A program made the position numbers and the translations under genes. 17,993 nucleotides of DNA from JAAYCU01 sp964401335. GTDB lineage: Bacteria; Planctomycetota; Phycisphaerae; UBA1845; PWPN01. The DNA lies in the NCBI GenBank assembly GCA_964401335.1, contig CAYNYK010000109.1, positions 1-17,993 of the forward strand, in the 5' to 3' direction. Numbering within the stretch: the first letter of the stretch is position 1; each line of letters begins with the position of its first letter. Below, piece after piece: positions 1 to 7,209 of the stretch. The notes beneath the pieces were generated by a model. The model was not told the DNA's origin and searched no databases. It saw only the letters and a list, made by a program, of their open reading frames with translations.

Positions 1-2
1 TA

Positions 3-11
3 ATATCCACA
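3..11 (+). promoter_or_regulatory. isolated DnaA-box-like 9-mer
   Basis: ATATCCACA differs from the E. coli DnaA box TTATNCACA at one position. It is a single copy, 4 kb from dnaA and at the window edge, so it may be chance. Confidence 0.2.
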
Positions 12-14
12 CAC

Positions 15-55
15 CTCCTCATATAGTGCAGTCGATGACTGCACTATATGAGGAG
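15..55. repeat. perfect 19-bp-stem inverted repeat
   Basis: The arm CTCCTCATATAGTGCAGTC (15-33) and its exact reverse complement (37-55) flank a 3-base centre, GAT. There are no mismatches over 38 arm bases, so this is not chance. No T-run follows on the + strand, and on the - strand the bases after it are GTGTGTGG, so it does not look like an intrinsic terminator. It could be an operator, a protein-bound DNA palindrome, or the end of an element lying left of the window. Confidence 0.85.
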
Positions 56-155
56 ATGAATCACCTTGTTGCGCTCGGGTGCATCCAAAGAAAGGTGGTT
101 CAGGGAATTCCGACTGACTTTGGAATATTCGTGCTCCACTCCGCAGCCTTGTAAG

Positions 156-217
156 CACGGGCAAACCCTTGCCCCGCAAAAGCGTGCCAAGGGCCTGCCC
201 ATGCCACCCGCCACAGG
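156..217 (+). repeat. dispersed stem-loop repeat, copy 1
   Basis: GGGCAAACCCTTG (159-171) pairs with CAAGGGCCTGCCC (188-200) in 11 of 13 positions, with two central A-C mismatches. An inner CGC-AAAA-GCG hairpin sits in the loop. The 3' flank continues ATGCCACCCG. The second copy, at 16379-16436 in the same orientation, shares the outer stem, the C-A mismatch below it and the 3' flank. Where the arms differ, pairing is kept. It behaves like a REP-type intergenic palindromic repeat. Confidence 0.7.
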
Positions 218-363
218 ATGGGAATCTATACAGAGCGAATGCCGCCGTCCATGTGAAAGCGGCGTCATGGCCGCCGAAGTCCAAAATCACTGCACGGGCG
301 TATCCGCCCGGCCGGACTGCTAACCCCCGCTCCTTGACCCTCTGCAACAGTCACGGATCGCCG

Positions 364-395
364 TTGGCGCGGCTCGAGGGGTTCGGGGTTATAAT
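364..395 (+). promoter_or_regulatory. candidate promoter of the AI-2E family gene
   Basis: A perfect -10 hexamer, TATAAT, lies at 390-395. The best -35 is TTGGCG at 364-369, with a long 20-base spacer, so the -35 half is weak. The predicted transcript starts near 402, ahead of the chosen ATG at 492. Confidence 0.5.
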
Positions 396-491
396 GAATA
401 GCGCCCGTTGAGGCTTGGAAAGCGAATCGTCCAGCGTTCTGCCATGACAGGACCGCCGGCGCTCGACCGGGAAGCGACGAGGTATCGTTTC

Positions 492-1742
492 ATGAGCCCA
501 TTATCACCCGTACCGGAACCTTCGACAAAATCGACACAGACGCCCGGATCATCGAATCCGGAGCGGGAAGTCCGCCTGCGCAACATCCTGTCGATCGTGG
601 CCCTTACCCTGCTGATCCTGGTGCTGGCCTACATGATCCTGGAGGAGTTGACCTCCATTCTCCGCCCCTTGTTGATCGCGGTTTTCGTGTGCTACCTGAT
701 CGTGCCTGCCCATCGCTGGCTGGTGGTCCATCGGTTGCCGTCCAGTCTTTCGTATATTGTGATCGTTGGAAGCATTCTGTCGGTCATGTACGGGATCGGA
801 AACATGGCCCTTCGCAGTATCGGCCAGATGAGCAGCCAGTTGCCGCAGTACATCGAGGGGTTTCAGAAGAACACCGACGCAATCGTTCAAACCCTGAAAA
901 ACAGATGGGAAGCCCTGACCGAGCGCGACGGCCCTGAGGGCGAATCAGGGCACGGCCGGGAAACAGGACAAAAGACGGGAAGTTCCGTTGAGCCCGCGGA
1001 CGTCAACCCGGTGACCACGATGGCCGCCTCGGTCCCTTCATCGAGGCCGACTCATGTAGACGACAACGCTCAGGAGCGATGGAAACTATTCCCAACGCGG
1101 CACCTGATTCAGATGGGTCGTTCGACCCTGGAAGCGTTTCTCGGGTTGTTCACCAGCGCGATGGTGGTGGTGTTTTATCTGATCTTTTTACTGGCGGAGG
1201 TCGCGGGCTTCCACCGTCGGCTCAGCGGCGCGCTCGGCGTCCAACGCGCGGAGCAGGTCATGGGCGTCGTGCGGAAAATCAACGCGGCGATTTCCCGCTA
1301 CATCGCGATCAAAACCTTCGTCAGCCTGCTGATCGGCGCGTTTTCCGGGATCATCCTCGCGCTGTTCGGCGTGGATTACGCATTTTTGTGGGGTGTCGTC
1401 ACCTTCCTGGCCAATTTCATCCCCTACGTGGGCAGCATGGCGGCGGTGATCCTGCCGATCGGGCTGAGCCTTGTGCAATTCGGTGATCCATGGATGACCA
1501 TCATACTCGCGGGTATTCTTACTTTTGCCCAGATGGTGGTCGGTTACTGGCTTGAGCCGTGGCTGATCGGTCAGCAATTGGGCGTCAGTCCGCTGGTCAT
1601 TGTCATCAGCCTGGCCTTCTGGGGTTTGTTGTGGGGAATTCCTGGTATGGTCCTGGCTGTCCCGCTGGCCGTCGCCCTAAAAATCATTTTCGAGAATATG
1701 GAAACCACCCGGCCGCTGGCCCGCCTGTGCTCGGATATCTGA
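492..1742 (+). CDS. AI-2E/PerM family membrane protein
   Basis: This is a 416-residue polytopic inner-membrane protein of the AI-2E transporter (PerM/YdiK/TqsA) superfamily. Members include autoinducer-2 exporters and Na+/H+ antiporters, so the substrate cannot be named. Hydrophobic segments lie near residues 31-50, 55-75, 85-105, 215-238, 273-293, 297-325, 335-353 and 366-400. Family landmarks in the C-terminal half are FIPYVGS (309-315), LEPWLIG-QQLGVSPLVI (354-370) and GIPGMVLAVPL (382-392). Residues about 143-195 are a polar, low-complexity insert rich in Gly, Ser, Pro and charged residues, before the second membrane block. I chose ATG 492 because GACGAGG ends 9 bases upstream; the frame is also open from TTG 408 and ATG 444. 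It converges with hemL with a 12-base gap. Confidence 0.85.
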   Translation: MSPLSPVPEPSTKSTQTPGSSNPEREVRLRNILSIVALTLLILVLAYMILEELTSILRPLLIAVFVCYLIVPAHRWLVVHRLPSSLSYIVIVGSILSVMYGIGNMALRSIGQMSSQLPQYIEGFQKNTDAIVQTLKNRWEALTERDGPEGESGHGRETGQKTGSSVEPADVNPVTTMAASVPSSRPTHVDDNAQERWKLFPTRHLIQMGRSTLEAFLGLFTSAMVVVFYLIFLLAEVAGFHRRLSGALGVQRAEQVMGVVRKINAAISRYIAIKTFVSLLIGAFSGIILALFGVDYAFLWGVVTFLANFIPYVGSMAAVILPIGLSLVQFGDPWMTIILAGILTFAQMVVGYWLEPWLIGQQLGVSPLVIVISLAFWGLLWGIPGMVLAVPLAVALKIIFENMETTRPLARLCSDI

Positions 1743-1754
1743 ACCGACGGATGC

Positions 1755-3071
1755 TCAACCTTTCAACTCGGCAAACGATTCGGCGGCCGCGGCGATCGTC
1801 CGTGCAATCTGCTCCTCGGTGTGGGCCAGAGAGACAAACATGGTTTCGTACTGGGAGGGGGCCAGATAGATCCCCCGCTTAAGCATGGCGTGAAAGAACC
1901 GCGCGTAGGCACAAGTGTCGCTGCGGGTGGCCGAGGCGTAATCCGTGACCGGACCGGGCTGCATGAACAGGCCGGCCATGCTGCCCACCCGCGTCTGGAA
2001 AATCGGCACGCCGGCTTGGGCGGCCGCATCGGCCAGTCCATCGGCCAGTTGCGCGGAAAGCGTTTCCAGTGTTTCGTAGACACCCGGCTCGTGAAGAGCT
2101 TCGAGCGTGGCCAGACCGGCGGCCATGGCCAGCGGGTTGCCCGAAAGCGTACCGGCCTGGTAGACCGGCCCTTGCGGGCTTAGGCGCTCCATGATCTCCG
2201 CCCGCCCTCCGTAAGCCCCGACCGGCAGGCCGCCGCCGATGATCTTGCCCAAACAGGTCAGATCGGGCCGCACCCCGTAAAGCCCCTGGGCTCCGCCGAG
2301 ACCAACGCGGTAACCAGTGATCACCTCATCGAAAATCAACAGGGCCCCCGCCTCGTCACAAATCCGTCGCAAGCCGGCCAGGAAACCGGCGGCCGGTGGG
2401 ACGCAACCCATATTGCCGGCGATCGGTTCGACAATAACCGCGGCGATCCGCTCCGCATGAGCGGCAAAGACGGCCTGAACCGCTCCGAGGTCGTTATAGG
2501 GCATGAGCAGGGTTGTCGAGGTCATGCCGGCCGGTATACCCGCGGACGACGGCGTGGCAAACGTGGTCAATCCCGACCCGGCCTTGACCAACAGGGCGTC
2601 CACATGTCCGTGATATCCCCCCTCGAACTTGACCACACCGTCGCGGCCGGTGAAACCCCGAGCAAGACGAACCGTGCTCATCGTCGCTTCGGTACCTGAA
2701 TTAACAAAACGTAACCGCTCGATCGACGGATAATCGTCTACGATTTGTGACGCTAGGCGTGTTTCCAGCTCGGTGGGAGCGCCAAATGACCAGCCTTTAT
2801 CCAGCACCTTGCTGATGGCAGCGGCTACGCGCTGATCGGCGTGCCCGAGGATCAACGGTCCCCACGAACCGACATAATCTACATACTCATTATTATCCAC
2901 GTCGGTAAGCAACGCGCCACGACCGCGTGCGATGAACCGGGGTGTTCCCCCGACGGCCCCAAAAGCCCGTACCGGCGAATTGACTCCGCCGGCAAGTACC
3001 TTTAGAGCATCTCTTAAAGCCTCCGCAGACTTAACCGTGACCGGACCAGGCTCGTCTTTTCGTAATTCCAT
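1755..3071 (-). CDS. hemL: glutamate-1-semialdehyde 2,1-aminomutase
   Basis: HemL is a cytoplasmic PLP enzyme that converts glutamate-1-semialdehyde to 5-aminolevulinate, the last C5-pathway step towards haem and other tetrapyrroles. The 438-residue protein is full length and follows the family throughout: GGVNSPVRAF near the N-terminus (28-37), SGTEATM at the cofactor phosphate site (125-131), GGYHGH (151-156), FDEVITGYR with the PLP-contacting Asp (247-255), and the Schiff-base lysine K276 in LGKIIGGGLPVGAYGG. The C-terminal PSQYET (405-410) is also typical. No other tetrapyrrole gene is in the window. The ATG at 3071 has no well-spaced Shine-Dalgarno site; an AGG lies 16 bases upstream. 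A -10-like TATATT lies where a transcript would begin at the start codon itself. The gene may be read on from the exchanger gene 76 bases upstream. Confidence 0.97.
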   Translation of the reverse strand: MELRKDEPGPVTVKSAEALRDALKVLAGGVNSPVRAFGAVGGTPRFIARGRGALLTDVDNNEYVDYVGSWGPLILGHADQRVAAAISKVLDKGWSFGAPTELETRLASQIVDDYPSIERLRFVNSGTEATMSTVRLARGFTGRDGVVKFEGGYHGHVDALLVKAGSGLTTFATPSSAGIPAGMTSTTLLMPYNDLGAVQAVFAAHAERIAAVIVEPIAGNMGCVPPAAGFLAGLRRICDEAGALLIFDEVITGYRVGLGGAQGLYGVRPDLTCLGKIIGGGLPVGAYGGRAEIMERLSPQGPVYQAGTLSGNPLAMAAGLATLEALHEPGVYETLETLSAQLADGLADAAAQAGVPIFQTRVGSMAGLFMQPGPVTDYASATRSDTCAYARFFHAMLKRGIYLAPSQYETMFVSLAHTEEQIARTIAAAAESFAELKG

Positions 3072-3077
3072 GATATG

Positions 3078-3083
3078 AATATA
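3078..3083 (-). promoter_or_regulatory. -10-like element at the hemL start
   Basis: TATATT on the minus strand (one mismatch to TATAAT) ends 7 bases before the A of the hemL ATG, so +1 would fall on the start codon. No good -35 is visible; TTCGAG is 14 bases further up. Weak evidence by itself. Confidence 0.3.
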
Positions 3084-3147
3084 GTAACCTGAAGGTGCTC
3101 GAAGGGCGAATCGGCTGTGCGGGCCCTCGTTTCATTTCCAGACAAGA

Positions 3148-3600
3148 TCAGGCTTTCCGAAAATAGCTCAAATAGGTGAAAATCAAGAACAGCAGGAAGA
3201 GAATCAGCCCATCCAGGCGGCCCACCTGACTCTTAAACAAGGCTGCGGCCAGCAAATATAACGAAGCCGCCGAATAAAAAACAAGCATGGTCAAGGTGAT
3301 CTCTGATCGAGCGACGGCAATGGGTGCAACCAGAGTACACAAGCCCAGTACGCAAACAACATTCATCAGGTTGCTGCCCATGATATTGCCGAAACCCAAG
3401 CTGGGATAACCCTTTAATGAGGCGGTCAGGGTTACGAAAAGCTCCGGCAGGGAGGTTCCCAGGGCCACGATGGTGGCACCAATGATCATTTCACTTACCC
3501 CAAAGGTGGAGGCGACGGAAACCGAGCCTTTGATGAGGCTGCTGGCTCCTACATACAACATGATGATCCCGAAAAGAATATAGGCGATACTGGCTAACAT
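3148..3600 (-). CDS. half-size Na+/Ca2+ exchanger family (CaCA) protein
   Basis: This is a 150-residue membrane protein that matches one half of a cation/Ca2+ exchanger such as YrbG. The alpha-repeat is clear: GATIVALGTSLPELFVTL (41-58) carries the ion-binding Glu of GTSLPE, and GNIMGSNLMNV (71-81) carries the GSN motif. About five membrane segments are visible (near 4-22, 36-56, 72-93, 102-122, 128-146), exactly half of the usual ten. Family members are normally 300-350 residues with two inverted repeats; here the frame ends at Ala150 and I see no second GTSLPE-like repeat in either flank. GGGAG sits 7 bases before the ATG, so the start is well supported. It may act as an antiparallel homodimer, or with a partner encoded elsewhere. 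The family exchanges Na+ or H+ for Ca2+; the actual ions are unknown. Confidence 0.8.
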   Translation of the reverse strand: MLASIAYILFGIIMLYVGASSLIKGSVSVASTFGVSEMIIGATIVALGTSLPELFVTLTASLKGYPSLGFGNIMGSNLMNVVCVLGLCTLVAPIAVARSEITLTMLVFYSAASLYLLAAALFKSQVGRLDGLILFLLFLIFTYLSYFRKA

Positions 3601-4018
3601 GCGTAATCTCCCGGGGTTTCAGCGGGTAAAGGGTAAATTCGTTCGTTTTAATCGGCCGGCCTCTTCCGCCTTTTTGGAACACCGTACCCAGCTTACGCCG
3701 GCCCAATTGTTTCACATCTTAATGCAAAGAGATGGGCGCGGCGAGGGCGCAAGAACATGTATCCCGTCGTAAAAGAGTACGATATTTTGTGTCTGGTATT
3801 TCGCGGCCAAACGGTTACAATCGTGGCCGCACGGAGGCAACAAGGCTGCCCTGTCGGTTGTTCAGGGTACCCGATATCATTGGTGTGGTGCCACGGCTTG
3901 GCCATGAGGGCCCGCAGTGTAGTGCCGGCACTATCGACTGTTGGGTGTAGTCGTAAGCAAACATGTCCCTTGGGTATTTCCTTCAGGGTTGGGTCATCTG
4001 TTATTTGTAGTGGAACGG
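3601..4018. other. divergent intergenic region upstream of dnaA
   Basis: About 420 bases separate the exchanger gene (-) from dnaA (+). I see no gene. It contains a 14-bp perfect palindrome (3920-3933), and a weak hairpin whose TGCCCTG and CAGGGTA arms flank a 9-base loop near 3847-3869. It also holds an isolated -10-like TACAAT near 3816 that lacks a good -35. I could not place the dnaA promoter with confidence, and I saw no good DnaA box here. Confidence 0.5.
3920..3933. promoter_or_regulatory. 14-bp palindrome upstream of dnaA
   Basis: TAGTGCCGGCACTA is a perfect even palindrome 85 bases before the dnaA ATG. The dyad suggests a binding site for a dimeric regulator, but no regulator or promoter can be linked to it from sequence alone. 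Confidence 0.4.
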
Positions 4019-5350
4019 ATGGGCGTAATGGCGACGATTGGTGATCGCACTTGGAGCGAGATGCTCGACTATCTTCGGAGCAGGTTTCCCCACCTGACTC
4101 GCTCTTGGTTTGACTCGCTGGCCCCAACGGATTTTCAGCACGGCGTTATTCGTATTTGCTGCGCCGACGCTGTCCAACATAAATACCTGTCCGAGCAGTG
4201 CCAAGGTGCATTTAGTGAGGCTGCCCAGGCGGCTACCGGGCGGCTGGTAACGGTTGCGTTTGTGCCCGTGAACACTGCTCCATCCGCCGAGGGCCCGCTG
4301 TCTTTTGAGTTGGAGGAGGGGCAACTGGCCCTCAATAAGAACTATACGTTCGAAAATTTTGTCTCCGGTCCATGTAATCGCCTACCCTATGCCGCCGGGC
4401 TGGCCGTCGCGGAAAGGCCCGGGCAGGTCTACAATCCTCTTTTCATCCACGGCGACGTGGGCTTGGGCAAAACTCACTTGGTACAGGCCATTTGTCACCA
4501 AATGATTGCGCAAGGCCTGAAACGCGTACTCTATATATCCTGTGAAACGTTTACTAATCACTTTGTTGAGGCCATCGAACGAGGTTGTCTGCATCGCTTT
4601 CGTGATCGGTATCGTCATGTTGATGCGTTGGTTATCGACGACATACAATTCCTGGCTGCACGCGAGCGGTCCCGCGAGGAATTTTTCCACACCTTTAACG
4701 CGCTCTATCAATCTCAGCGCCAGATTATCCTGACCGCCGACGAGTCGCCGAGTGGTATCCCCAGTCTCGAGGAACGCCTGGTCAGTCGTTTTAATTGGGG
4801 TTTGGTGGCCATTATCGAGCACCCCTGCCTTGAAACCCGAATGGCCATTGTGCGCAAGAAAGCTAAGCTTAACTGCGTGGACCTTCCCGAGGATGTTGTG
4901 CACTTTATCGCCGCCCACGCAGAGTCTAACATTCGCGAGATCGAGGGGGCGCTGACTCGCGTCATGGCCTTCAGCCAGCAATTTGGCGGGGTTATTGACC
5001 TGGATATCACGCGCGAGGCCCTGGGCGTCCGTGAGGGCGAGCCAAACAAGAGCGTAACAATTCAGGATATCTTTCAGGCCGCCACGGAGCACTACGGTGT
5101 TCGACCGACCGACTTGCAAAGCAAGCGGCGTAATCGCTCGGTTGCCTTTCCTCGCCAAGTCTGTATGTACCTCGCCCGCGAGCTTACGCGCCTAAGTCTT
5201 GAGGAGATCGGCGGATACTTCGGGGGGCGAGACCATACAACCGTCCTTCATGCCATCCGAACCATTATTGACCAACGCAAACAGGATGAGGAGCTGGATC
5301 AAAACCTTAACCGAATGGTAGACCTTTTGAGAAAAAAGGTCACTGCTTAA
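4019..5350 (+). CDS. dnaA: chromosomal replication initiator protein DnaA
   Basis: DnaA is the AAA+ initiator that binds origin DnaA boxes, melts the origin and recruits the helicase. At 443 residues it is of normal length. Domain I is recognisable at about 10-85, and the domain II linker is short (about 86-105). The AAA+ core holds Walker A GDVGLGKT (145-152), Walker B LVIDD (204-208), the arginine-finger segment SRFNWGL (256-262) and the sensor-2 region NIREIEGALTR (304-314). Domain IV ends with the DNA-binding signature GGRDHTTVLHA (402-412). The second Walker A residue is Asp where Gly is usual. The frame is open from TTG 3941, but similarity begins later; ATG 4019 (GGA 4 bases before) and ATG 4028 are about equally plausible. 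By eye its codons are less GC-rich than those of gyrB or hemL. Confidence 0.96.
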   Translation: MGVMATIGDRTWSEMLDYLRSRFPHLTRSWFDSLAPTDFQHGVIRICCADAVQHKYLSEQCQGAFSEAAQAATGRLVTVAFVPVNTAPSAEGPLSFELEEGQLALNKNYTFENFVSGPCNRLPYAAGLAVAERPGQVYNPLFIHGDVGLGKTHLVQAICHQMIAQGLKRVLYISCETFTNHFVEAIERGCLHRFRDRYRHVDALVIDDIQFLAARERSREEFFHTFNALYQSQRQIILTADESPSGIPSLEERLVSRFNWGLVAIIEHPCLETRMAIVRKKAKLNCVDLPEDVVHFIAAHAESNIREIEGALTRVMAFSQQFGGVIDLDITREALGVREGEPNKSVTIQDIFQAATEHYGVRPTDLQSKRRNRSVAFPRQVCMYLARELTRLSLEEIGGYFGGRDHTTVLHAIRTIIDQRKQDEELDQNLNRMVDLLRKKVTA

Positions 5351-5414
5351 CAACGGCTGAGGCCCTTCAGTAACTCCTTTGATGGTTTAGTTATGTACCA
5401 TGTAGCTACGATAC

Positions 5415-5436
5415 GGTGGATAAGTTGTGTGTATTA
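5415..5436 (-). promoter_or_regulatory. two DnaA-box-like sites
   Basis: Read on the minus strand, 5415-5423 is TTATCCACC and 5428-5436 is TAATACACA. Each has one mismatch to TTATNCACA. They have the same orientation and are 13 bases apart, start to start. The pairing and position favour real sites, but both are imperfect. Confidence 0.4.
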
Positions 5437-5660
5437 GGCTATGCTACCACTCAGAGCAAACGGGATGCGGCCCCGGTCAGTCCAAAAGTTTTTTGAGCTG
5501 TGTAACAGAGTCCGGTTTACTGACAGGTTTTCCCCAGTCCAAGATTGTTGTCCGAGGTTGGTAACGTCTTATTTCACAATGGTTTACAAGAATATGACCC
5601 GTGCTATCAGCGCAACCAACAATACCTACTAGTTCTACGGGTTCTTTTTACAAAAAATAG

Positions 5661-5688
5661 GTTATCATAACGGCACAGTTATTATAAC
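5661..5688. promoter_or_regulatory. twin GTTATNATAAC palindromes before dnaN
   Basis: GTTATCATAAC (5661-5671) and GTTATTATAAC (5678-5688) are both perfect 5-1-5 palindromes, 17 bases apart centre to centre and differing only at the middle base. They end 25 bases before the dnaN ATG. A weak promoter, TTATCA (5662-5667) with TATAAC (5683-5688) and a 15-base spacer, would be fully covered by them. They may be a tandem operator controlling dnaN, or part of the AT-rich origin. Confidence 0.55.
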
Positions 5689-5713
5689 GTACCCTTTGAG
5701 GAGTAAAACCACC

Positions 5714-6811
5714 ATGCAGGTAATAGCTAACCGAAATGCTCTGGCGGATGTCTTGTTGGTTGCCTCTGGTATTGCCTCTGCTCGAACCACTAAGGATGTG
5801 TTGAAATGTGTCCGTCTCACTGCGGTAAGCGATGAACTACTGATCAGCGCGACAGACCTGGAAGTAGCCTTACGTGTGGGCGTTCGGCAGGTAGAGGTGC
5901 AACGCAAAGGTGATATTCTTGTTCCGGCCGACAAGATCACGCAGATTGTTCGCGAAAGCACGGATGAGACGTTGACGATCGAGGTTGAGGATCAGGTCTG
6001 TCATATTCGTGGGCAGGATAGTCACTTCGAGGTTTATGGACAGGACCCCAAGGAGTTTCCGCCAGTAGCTGATCTGGAGGGTGAGCCGGATGTTGAGGTG
6101 GGTATTGATGTCCTTTGTCGGCTGATCGATCAGACCTCGTTCTCCGTGGCCAAGGAAAACACACGCTATGCCATTAATGGTGTCCTCTGGGAGAAAAAGG
6201 GGAAGAGACTGTGTTTCGTGGCTACGGATGGTCGTCGTCTGGCCCGGGCGATAGGAGCGGCCATTCATGCCAAGAGCGGTGATGGTTCCATGATTGTGCC
6301 GGCTAAAACTATTCATGTTTTGCAGCGCGTGCTGGCTAACGGACAGGGCCAGGCGGCCATTCGTTTTTCTGAGAATCAGGTCGTTGTCAAAAGTGATGGT
6401 TATGTGGTCAGCTCGGCGCTGGTTGAAGGACAGTTCCCCAACTATGAGGAAGTCATACCCAAGGACAATAACAAGGTGATTGAGTTGGAGACAGAGGAAC
6501 TTATCAGTGCCGTACGCCGAGCGGCCTTGTTGACGAACGAGCAGTCCAAGGGTGTGCGCCTATCGTTTGACAATGGTAAGCTCGTCCTGTCCAGTCGTGC
6601 CCCCGAACAGGGCGAGGCCACCATATCCATGCGCGCGGGCTATGAGGGAGATAAAATTGATATAGGGTTTAACCCCAATTTTCTGCTGGATGCTTTACGC
6701 GTGGCGGGGACACCAACCGTCTGTATGGAACTGAAAGAAACTAACCGGCCAGGAGTAATCAAAGCCGGGGCGGAGTTCATGTATGTGGTCATGCCGGTAA
6801 GCTTGGCCTGA
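5714..6811 (+). CDS. dnaN: DNA polymerase III subunit beta (sliding clamp)
   Basis: DnaN is the ring-shaped homodimeric clamp that tethers polymerase III to DNA. The 365-residue product has the normal family length and the three-fold repeated clamp fold. Recognisable stretches are RYAINGVLWE in the middle domain, the following FVATDGRRLA, and the C-terminal YVVMPVSLA, close to the E. coli ending YVVMPMRL that helps form the client-peptide pocket. GAGGAG lies 10 bases before ATG 5714, so I prefer this start to the in-frame TTG at 5696. It is followed after only 23 bases by the dciA-like gene and then gyrB, suggesting one transcript. Like dnaA it is less GC-rich than gyrB. The twin palindromes just upstream may regulate it. 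Confidence 0.96.
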   Translation: MQVIANRNALADVLLVASGIASARTTKDVLKCVRLTAVSDELLISATDLEVALRVGVRQVEVQRKGDILVPADKITQIVRESTDETLTIEVEDQVCHIRGQDSHFEVYGQDPKEFPPVADLEGEPDVEVGIDVLCRLIDQTSFSVAKENTRYAINGVLWEKKGKRLCFVATDGRRLARAIGAAIHAKSGDGSMIVPAKTIHVLQRVLANGQGQAAIRFSENQVVVKSDGYVVSSALVEGQFPNYEEVIPKDNNKVIELETEELISAVRRAALLTNEQSKGVRLSFDNGKLVLSSRAPEQGEATISMRAGYEGDKIDIGFNPNFLLDALRVAGTPTVCMELKETNRPGVIKAGAEFMYVVMPVSLA

Positions 6812-6834
6812 TAAACTCGCACCGAGGGCAATCC

Positions 6835-7200
6835 GTGATAAGGGAACATCAGCTACTTTGGGTGCAGAAGAATTCCAAGGGCCAGTCTGACATCAAGCAT
6901 CTGGCAAAACTTGTCAAAGGGTTTCATGATTCCCCGCGCATGGCGCGCTTGATGCGACAACGCCTGATCGTTGATGCTATCGAGCGATATGCCGGTATGG
7001 AACTGATGAGCCGCATAGAGTGGATGGAACAAGCTGGATCGACATTGGTTTTTTATACGAAAGAGACCTCCGACTGTTACATGTTGGGTATCCGCTGGCG
7101 GCAGAAGCTGCTGCGCGCGGTTCAGAGGGGGGTTCCCCAGTCCGGGATACGGGAAATACGTTTCCTCTCCGCGGAGGGGGCTCATGGTAGAAGGGAATAA
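6835..7200 (+). CDS. DciA-like (DUF721) protein, putative helicase loader
   Basis: This 121-residue protein starts at GTG, with GAGGG 6 bases upstream. I assign it to DUF721/DciA from three things: its position between dnaN and gyrB; a middle segment in which STLVFYTKETSDCYML has the strand pattern typical of DUF721; and a C-terminal helix-strand ending, ending VPQSGIREIRFLSA. DciA is the ancestral loader or operator of DnaB helicase in bacteria that lack DnaC or DnaI. The N-terminal part is basic (KNSKGQ, RLMRQRL), consistent with nucleic-acid binding. Similarity is weak by eye, so the family is probable and the function inferred. The gene is tightly packed, 23 bases from dnaN and 9 from gyrB. 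Confidence 0.6.
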   Translation: MIREHQLLWVQKNSKGQSDIKHLAKLVKGFHDSPRMARLMRQRLIVDAIERYAGMELMSRIEWMEQAGSTLVFYTKETSDCYMLGIRWRQKLLRAVQRGVPQSGIREIRFLSAEGAHGRRE

Positions 7201-7209
7201 AGTCCGGCA

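Larger units (their letters stand above)
1..389. other. intergenic region before the AI-2E family gene
   Basis: No convincing gene is visible in this stretch. The reading frames over 44-411 resemble no family I know. It holds the perfect inverted repeat (15-55), a weak DnaA-box-like site, one copy of a dispersed stem-loop repeat (about 156-217), and near its right end the promoter of the downstream gene. A 34-codon frame starts at base 56, but the AGGAG lies directly against its ATG with no spacing, so I do not call it. Confidence 0.6.
5351..5713. other. dnaA-dnaN intergenic region, candidate oriC
   Basis: This 363-base gap contains no convincing gene. Two DnaA-box-like 9-mers on the minus strand (5415-5423 and 5428-5436) each differ by one base from TTATNCACA. 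The right end (about 5635-5690) is strikingly AT-rich and carries twin 11-bp palindromes, which would suit an unwinding element or the dnaN promoter. Origins often lie in dnaA-dnaN gaps, but few boxes are visible, so this is a candidate only. Confidence 0.45.

Noticed and set aside
408..491. Upstream start (TTG 408) for the AI-2E family gene
   Set aside because: It would begin almost at the predicted transcript start, the extra residues are not family-like, and ATG 492 has a better Shine-Dalgarno site.
4382..5158. Long open frame on the minus strand across dnaA (258 codons)
   Set aside because: It lies wholly inside the clearly coding dnaA gene on the opposite strand and resembles no family. 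It is a codon-bias shadow.
5441..5632. 63-codon frame in the dnaA-dnaN gap
   Set aside because: There is no ribosome-binding site or family match, and it lies across the candidate origin.
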